Origin: Alphaproteobacteria bacterium
Lineage (GTDB): Bacteria > Pseudomonadota > Alphaproteobacteria > Rhizobiales > Hyphomicrobiaceae
Assembly: GCA_005888525.1 (NCBI GenBank)
Contig: VBAB01000444.1
Coordinates: 1-5,650 of the forward strand
DNA length: 5,650 bases
Reading direction: 5' to 3'
Position numbers and translations under genes: made by a program. Shown here piece after piece: positions 5,126-5,650 of this stretch. Under the pieces are notes generated by a model. The model searched no databases. It worked only from the letters and a program-made list of their open reading frames with translations, and was not told the DNA's origin. Every line of letters begins with the position of its first letter. Position 1 is the stretch's first letter.

Positions 5126-5156
5126 GGGTTACCGGTCCTGTTCGGCCGTTACCGCG

Positions 5157-5650
5157 CTAAGGACATGCCGATGTCCTGCCCCCTGCCATGTCAGAATCGA
5201 GGATCTGACTGAAGCGCTCGGCGACCATCTTCGACCAGGCCATGGCGCCCGCCTCGCTGAGGTGTGAACCATCATACCAATTAGCCCCCGTTTGGTAGAG
5301 TTCTGCGAACTCGTCTGGATCGCTGAAATCTAGGAGCCGTTCACCGTTGCAGCGACGTCGGAAACTATCCACGAAAGCGACAGCATAAGGCCAATTTCCA
5401 ACAAGCGGCGGTTGAATCGCGACTACCGCCACGCCCTGACGCTCGATCATTCGTATAGTGTGAATAAAACGATCAAGCATCTCGTCATTGACGATCTGCT
5501 CAGGAACAAATGGCGGGGTGAAATGGCGAGCGAGGAATTTCGGTCGATTTATTCGAACATTGGCAAGGTTTGCCAGATAGCTCGGGACCTTCTCGGCGGC
5601 CATCTCAGGATGCATGTGACCGCCCCCGAAGGCTACTTTGCTGTAATCAG
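5157..5650 (-). CDS. SGNH/GDSL hydrolase-like protein, C-terminal part (N-terminus beyond right edge)
   Basis: The frame stays open from the window's right edge to a TAG at 5157-5159, giving about 163 residues. A Met at 5615 is a possible start, but the frame continues upstream with sensible residues (Asp-Tyr-Ser-Lys-Val-Ala-Phe-Gly-Gly-Gly-His), so the gene very probably begins outside. The recognisable part is NWYDGSHLSEAGA (Met at 5615 counted as 1: residues 112-124): D115 and H118 form the D-x2-H block that supplies the catalytic Asp and His of SGNH-fold esterases and acetyltransferase partners. The Ser, Gly and Asn blocks would lie earlier and are not clearly visible. A beta-strand-like GVAVVAIQPP (61-70) fits the alpha/beta fold. 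Such proteins often sit with MBOAT acyltransferases that modify polysaccharides, but that gene is not in view. GC content is much lower than in the oxygenase gene beside it. The two genes converge. Confidence 0.75.
   Translation of the reverse strand, partial: DYSKVAFGGGHMHPEMAAEKVPSYLANLANVRINRPKFLARHFTPPFVPEQIVNDEMLDRFIHTIRMIERQGVAVVAIQPPLVGNWPYAVAFVDSFRRRCNGERLLDFSDPDEFAELYQTGANWYDGSHLSEAGAMAWSKMVAERFSQILDSDMAGGRTSACP

Noticed and set aside
4542..5267. Several + strand frames overlapping the end of the oxygenase and the SGNH-like gene
   Set aside because: Arg/Ala/Ser-rich shadows of the oxygenase frame and antisense of the SGNH-like gene, without start signals or domains.
1..5650. CRISPR array, insertion sequence or transposase
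   Set aside because: No regularly spaced direct repeats, no transposase-like frame, and no paired terminal repeats around a coding segment were seen.

Overview
The window looks like a piece of a high-GC alphaproteobacterial chromosome, most likely a Rhizobiales (Bradyrhizobium-like) or related soil lineage. This is inferred from three things. Codon third positions are GC-rich. The main genes are an orphan family-5 solute-binding protein and a phthalate-dioxygenase-type Rieske oxygenase. Two promoter-like boxes have the form TGCTAGCWTGG, and one intergenic palindrome has ends reading TAGAGCAG...CTGCTCTA. No marker gene fixes the taxon.

Layout: (1) 1-224, + strand, the 3' end of an unrecognised gene open at the left edge. 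(2) 264-1853, - strand, a complete periplasmic family-5 (DppA/OppA-like) ABC transporter solute-binding protein with a Sec signal peptide and a strong Shine-Dalgarno; no permease or ATPase gene is in view. (3) 2004-2444, - strand, a small exported protein with six cysteines in its mature part, preceded by a TTGACA-type promoter and a perfect 9-bp dyad. (4) 2713-3228, + strand, a small unrecognised multi-pass membrane protein, divergent from (3). (5) 3229-3772, a 544-bp stretch with no convincing large gene. It holds an imperfect palindromic element, a 9-bp inverted repeat that would hide an ideal ribosome-binding site in front of a 25-codon arginine-rich ORF, a run of small hairpins and a strong Rho-independent terminator. 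(6) 3773-5104, + strand, a complete Rieske non-haem iron oxygenase alpha subunit. (7) 5157-5650, - strand, the C-terminal part of an SGNH/GDSL-hydrolase-like protein that runs off the right edge and has clearly lower GC.

How they work together: there is no obvious multigene operon. The solute-binding protein and the Rieske oxygenase could belong to uptake and oxidation of organic compounds, but they lie about 1.9 kb apart on opposite strands. The only thing linking them is a similar promoter-like box, which may simply be the housekeeping extended -10. The oxygenase lacks a reductase partner here and the binding protein lacks a transporter, so both must use partners encoded elsewhere. I did not find a clearly new multi-gene system. 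The most unusual parts are the noncoding block 3229-3772 and the dyad-controlled gene for the cysteine-rich secreted protein.
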